Source: Trebonia sp. (GTDB taxonomy: Bacteria > Actinomycetota > Actinomycetes > Streptosporangiales > Streptosporangiaceae). From it: a stretch of 7,507 nt of DNA. Made by a program: the position numbers and the translations under genes. A model generated the notes under the pieces. The model was given only the letters and a program-made list of their open reading frames with translations. It did not search any database and was not told the DNA's origin. Positions 5,428 through 7,507 of the stretch are shown in pieces; the stretch's first letter is position 1; every line of letters starts with the position of its first letter. The stretch lies in NCBI GenBank assembly GCA_030038035.1, contig JASHPP010000693.1:1-7507 (forward strand). The letters are read 5' to 3'.

Positions 5428-5931
5428 ATGGGACACGGACAAATGCTCAGAGTTAGCAAGGTCGATGAGTGGCTGCATCGAGTGCCGGCCCGTCCAAGCC
5501 TGCGGACGCAGGGTGACTGCGTGATCATCCGCGCGAGCCGGCGCTACGACGCCCTGGGCGCAAGCCTGACGCCCGGGGTGAGCAGCCAGTCGGCCGGCGC
5601 CCGGGCGCTGTCCCTGCACCTGGTCATGATCCCGCCGGGCACGCGCGGGATGCCGCACTTTCACGCGGGCCATGAAAGCGCGGTGTACACGCTCAGCGGC
5701 GAGACCGAGATATGGCACGGCGCGGGGCTGGTCAAGCGGACCGTGGTCCGCGCCGGAGACTTCATCTACATACCGCCAGGAACCCCGCACCTGCCGGTCA
5801 ACCGGGGCGACGTCACCGCGATCGCGGTCGTCGCCCGCACCGATCCAGCGGAGCAGGAACGCAGTGTCGTGGTGGAACTGCCACGGCACCTCGCCGGCCT
5901 GCTCAGCCTTCCAGTCGCCGTCCAGGATTAA
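5428..5931 (+). CDS. Single-domain cupin protein
   Basis: This is a 167-residue small beta-barrel protein with both cupin motifs. Motif 1 spans 71-91 from GTRGMPHFH through the Glu to LSG, giving ligands H77, H79 and E83. Motif 2 is GDFIYIPPGTPHLPVN (110-125), an exact fit to G-x5-P-x-G-x2-H-x3-N with H121. A complete 3-His/1-Glu metal site is therefore visible, so it likely binds a divalent metal, but the substrate (sugar, small acid, or a sensing role) cannot be told. It has no signal peptide and is probably cytosolic. Two starts are possible: ATG 5428, or ATG 5443, which has GGGA about 10 bases upstream; neither changes the domain. It stands alone, in line with the stress protein but separated by 255 bp with hairpins, so it probably has its own promoter. 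Confidence 0.88.
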   Translation: MGHGQMLRVSKVDEWLHRVPARPSLRTQGDCVIIRASRRYDALGASLTPGVSSQSAGARALSLHLVMIPPGTRGMPHFHAGHESAVYTLSGETEIWHGAGLVKRTVVRAGDFIYIPPGTPHLPVNRGDVTAIAVVARTDPAEQERSVVVELPRHLAGLLSLPVAVQD

Positions 5932-5937
5932 CCAGGC

Positions 5938-5959
5938 CCCCGCGCCCGCTTTCGCGGGG
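5938..5959 (+). terminator. Terminator-like hairpin after the cupin gene
   Basis: CCCCGCG and CGCGGGG pair over 7 bp, with the loop CCCGCTTT, starting six bases after the stop. An alternative CCCGC/GCGGG fold with a TTTC loop also exists. There is no T-tract downstream. Confidence 0.5.
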
Positions 5960-6045
5960 ACGCGGTGCACCGGCACGCAGGCGGTGGTCCTCCGCCGCGA
6001 CGCCCAGGGGCTCCTCTCCCCCCCGGCCCGCCGGATCTCACCGCA

Positions 6046-6093
6046 GTGTGGCCGCGGTTCCGCTGGTGTAGCAGCGGGGAACCGCGGCCACAC
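6046..6093. terminator. Very strong hairpin between convergent cupin and gcvP genes
   Basis: A perfect 16-bp inverted repeat (6046-6061 and 6078-6093) surrounds an inner GCTG/CAGC 4-bp stem with a 6-base loop and a GG bulge. It is by far the most stable fold in the window and works on either strand. Its place between two convergent genes suits a bidirectional terminator, although no T-tract is present. Confidence 0.6.
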
Positions 6094-6110
6094 CCCCCGC
6101 AGGGGTGTGG
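6088..6110. terminator. Second hairpin overlapping the arm of the first
   Basis: CCACACCCC (6088-6096) and GGGGTGTGG (6102-6110) pair perfectly over 9 bp with a 5-base loop. The left arm shares CCACAC with the right arm of the preceding hairpin, so the two folds cannot both form in full. On the minus strand this is the first hairpin met after the gcvP stop, 41 bp downstream. Confidence 0.5.
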
Positions 6111-6150
6111 TGGAACAGCTTAACGGCTCCGCCCGCCGCCCGGTAAGGCT

Positions 6151-7507
6151 TTAGACGAACGCCTCAACGGGCGGGCAGGCGCACACCAGGTGCCTGTCGC
6201 CGTAGGCCTGGTCGATGCGGCGGACCGGCGGCCAGTACTTCGCGCGCCGCGCCGTGACCCCGGGGACAGCGCCCGGATAGCCGCCCTCGGCGGCGGGATA
6301 GGGGTGCTTCCACTCTCCTACGATCAGCATCTCCGCGGTGTGCGGCGCATTCTTCAGCGGGTTGTCCGTGGCGTCGTAGCCATGCGAGGCGACCTTGTCG
6401 ATCTCGGCCCTGATCGAGATCATCGCGTCGCAGAACTGGTCGATCTCGGCCAGGCTCTCACTTTCCGTCGGCTCGATCATGAGGGTGCCGGCGACGGGGA
6501 ACGACATCGTCGGCGCGTGGAAGCCGTAGTCGATCAGGCGCTTGGCCACGTCCTCGACCGTGATCTCGCCGGGTAGCTCGCGCAGGTCGATGACGCACTC
6601 GTGGGCGACGAGGCCGCCGGGGCCGGTGTGCAGCACAGGGAAGTGCGGCGCGAGCCGGCGGGCGATGTAGTTCGCCGACAGCACGGCGACCTGCGTCGCC
6701 AGGCGCAGCCCGGCGGCGCCCATCATCGCGATGTAGGCCCACGAGATCGGCAGGACGCCCGCCGAGCCGTAGCGGGCCGCGGTGACCGGCCCGAACGTGC
6801 CGGGCAGGAACTGCGCCAGGTGGGCGCGGGCCGCGACAGGGCCGACGCCGGGGCCGCCGCCGCCGTGCGGGATGCAGAACGTCTTGTGCAGGTTCAGGTG
6901 GGACACGTCCCCGCCGAGCAGGGCGGGCGAGGCGATGCCGGCGAGGGCGTTGAGGTTGGCGCCGTCGATGTAGACCTGCCCGCCGGCTTCGTGCACGAGG
7001 TCGCACACCCGGGTCACCGTGGTCTCGTAGACACCGTTGGTGGACGGGTAGGTCAGCATGATCGCCGCGACTCGGCCGGCGTGGTCGGCAAGCGCGGCCT
7101 CCAGGTCCGGCAGCGAGATGGCGCCGTCCGCGCCGCACTTCACGACGGCGACCCGCAGTCCGGCCAGCACCGCGCTCGCGGCGTTCGTGCCGTGCGCGGA
7201 CTCGGGGATCAGGCAGACGTCGCGCCCGGCGTCGCCGCGGGAGGCGCGGGAGGCGTGGTAGGCGCGGATGGCGAGCAGTCCGGCGAGTTCGCCCTGGGAG
7301 CCGGCGTTCGGCTGCACGGAGCAGGCGTCGTAGCCGGTCAGCGCGCACAGCCAGCGCTCGAGGGAGGCGATCAGCTCGGCGTAGCCGGCGGCGTCCGCGG
7401 CGGGCGCGAAGGGGTGCAGCCCGGCGAACTCGGACCAGGTGATCGCTTCCATCTCGGCCGTCGCGTTCAGCTTCATCGTGCACGAGCCGAGCGGGATCAT
7501 CGACCGG
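6151..7507 (-). CDS. gcvP: Glycine dehydrogenase (decarboxylating), P-protein of glycine cleavage, C-terminal half (5' end outside window)
   Basis: The P-protein is a cytosolic PLP enzyme. It decarboxylates glycine and passes the aminomethyl group to the lipoyl arm of the H-protein, feeding one-carbon metabolism. About 451 codons are visible. The frame stays open to the right edge, with Arg-Ser before the first Met, exactly as in the internal family motif [14 protein letters not shown], so that Met is not the start. Numbered from that Met, the visible signatures are QPNAGSQGE (63-71), SAHGTN (101-106), YPSTNGVYE (151-159), DGANLNA (179-185) and the PLP lysine motif [18 protein letters not shown] (201-218) with Lys at 206. 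[24 protein letters not shown] (421 onward) matches the usual C-terminus. The family's full length is about 950 residues, so roughly half is missing. The other gcv genes are not in the window. The gene runs convergent to the cupin gene and ends before a strong hairpin pair. Confidence 0.96.
   Translation of the reverse strand, partial: RSMIPLGSCTMKLNATAEMEAITWSEFAGLHPFAPAADAAGYAELIASLERWLCALTGYDACSVQPNAGSQGELAGLLAIRAYHASRASRGDAGRDVCLIPESAHGTNAASAVLAGLRVAVVKCGADGAISLPDLEAALADHAGRVAAIMLTYPSTNGVYETTVTRVCDLVHEAGGQVYIDGANLNALAGIASPALLGGDVSHLNLHKTFCIPHGGGGPGVGPVAARAHLAQFLPGTFGPVTAARYGSAGVLPISWAYIAMMGAAGLRLATQVAVLSANYIARRLAPHFPVLHTGPGGLVAHECVIDLRELPGEITVEDVAKRLIDYGFHAPTMSFPVAGTLMIEPTESESLAEIDQFCDAMISIRAEIDKVASHGYDATDNPLKNAPHTAEMLIVGEWKHPYPAAEGGYPGAVPGVTARRAKYWPPVRRIDQAYGDRHLVCACPPVEAFV

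Noticed and set aside
5938..5959. Resemblance of the hairpin to REP elements (CCCGCGAAAGCGGG on the minus strand)
   Set aside because: Only one copy is seen in the window, right after a stop codon, so a terminator is the simpler reading.
5422..6093. Open frame antisense to the cupin gene, reaching into the 3' gap
   Set aside because: It overlaps a cupin with both motifs intact, and its start falls inside the 16-bp hairpin; no recognisable domain.
6458..7483. 341-codon frame on the same strand as gcvP
   Set aside because: Arg/Pro-rich off-frame shadow of gcvP, which has all family signatures.
7498..7500. ATG as start of gcvP
   Set aside because: The preceding codons read Arg-Ser and continue the internal motif [12 protein letters not shown], so the gene runs off the window.

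Overview
The window comes from a very GC-rich genome. Third codon positions are strongly G/C, there is a GTG start, and strong Shine-Dalgarno sites (GGGGAGGA) are used. The gene content (CIO-type cytochrome bd, universal stress protein, a ferric-reductase-like/FMN-binding/ApbE cluster, and GcvP with the usual glycine-cleavage signatures) fits an aerobic or facultative actinobacterium. No species can be named from the sequence alone.

Layout. (1) 1-1913, plus strand: the 3' part of cydA, cut by the window edge, then complete cydB. The two are coupled by a TGATG overlap and together form a quinol oxidase with high oxygen affinity. (2) 1960-4485, minus strand: a three-gene operon read from right to left. 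It encodes a six-helix ferric-reductase-like flavocytochrome with a cytosolic FAD/NAD(P) domain, a small membrane-anchored FMN-binding-domain protein with a flavinylation motif, and ApbE, the flavin transferase that would attach the FMN. It converges on cydAB across a 46-bp gap holding a small hairpin. (3) 4486-4731: a divergent regulatory gap with a near-perfect DosR/DevR-type box, a weaker second copy 23 bp away, a candidate -10 and small hairpins in the leader. (4) 4732-5172, plus: a universal stress protein with the ATP-binding motif. (5) 5173-5427: a non-coding gap with hairpins, a degenerate tRNA-like stretch on the minus strand and an AT-rich patch with an inverted repeat. (6) 5428-5931, plus: a single-domain cupin with a terminator-like hairpin just after its stop. 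(7) 5932-6150: a convergent gap with a very strong 16-bp-stem hairpin whose right arm can pair instead with a second downstream arm. (8) 6151-7507, minus: the C-terminal half of glycine dehydrogenase (GcvP), cut by the right edge.

How it fits together. Two membrane redox modules lie side by side: a quinol oxidase, and an apparent NAD(P)H -> FAD -> two hemes b -> covalently bound extracytosolic FMN chain whose final acceptor is unknown. The divergently transcribed stress protein and the DosR-like boxes suggest control by hypoxia or redox state. The flavin-transfer operon is the most interesting part. Its components are known families and similar ApbE/FMN_bind associations have been described, but this exact three-gene unit and its electron acceptor are worth follow-up.
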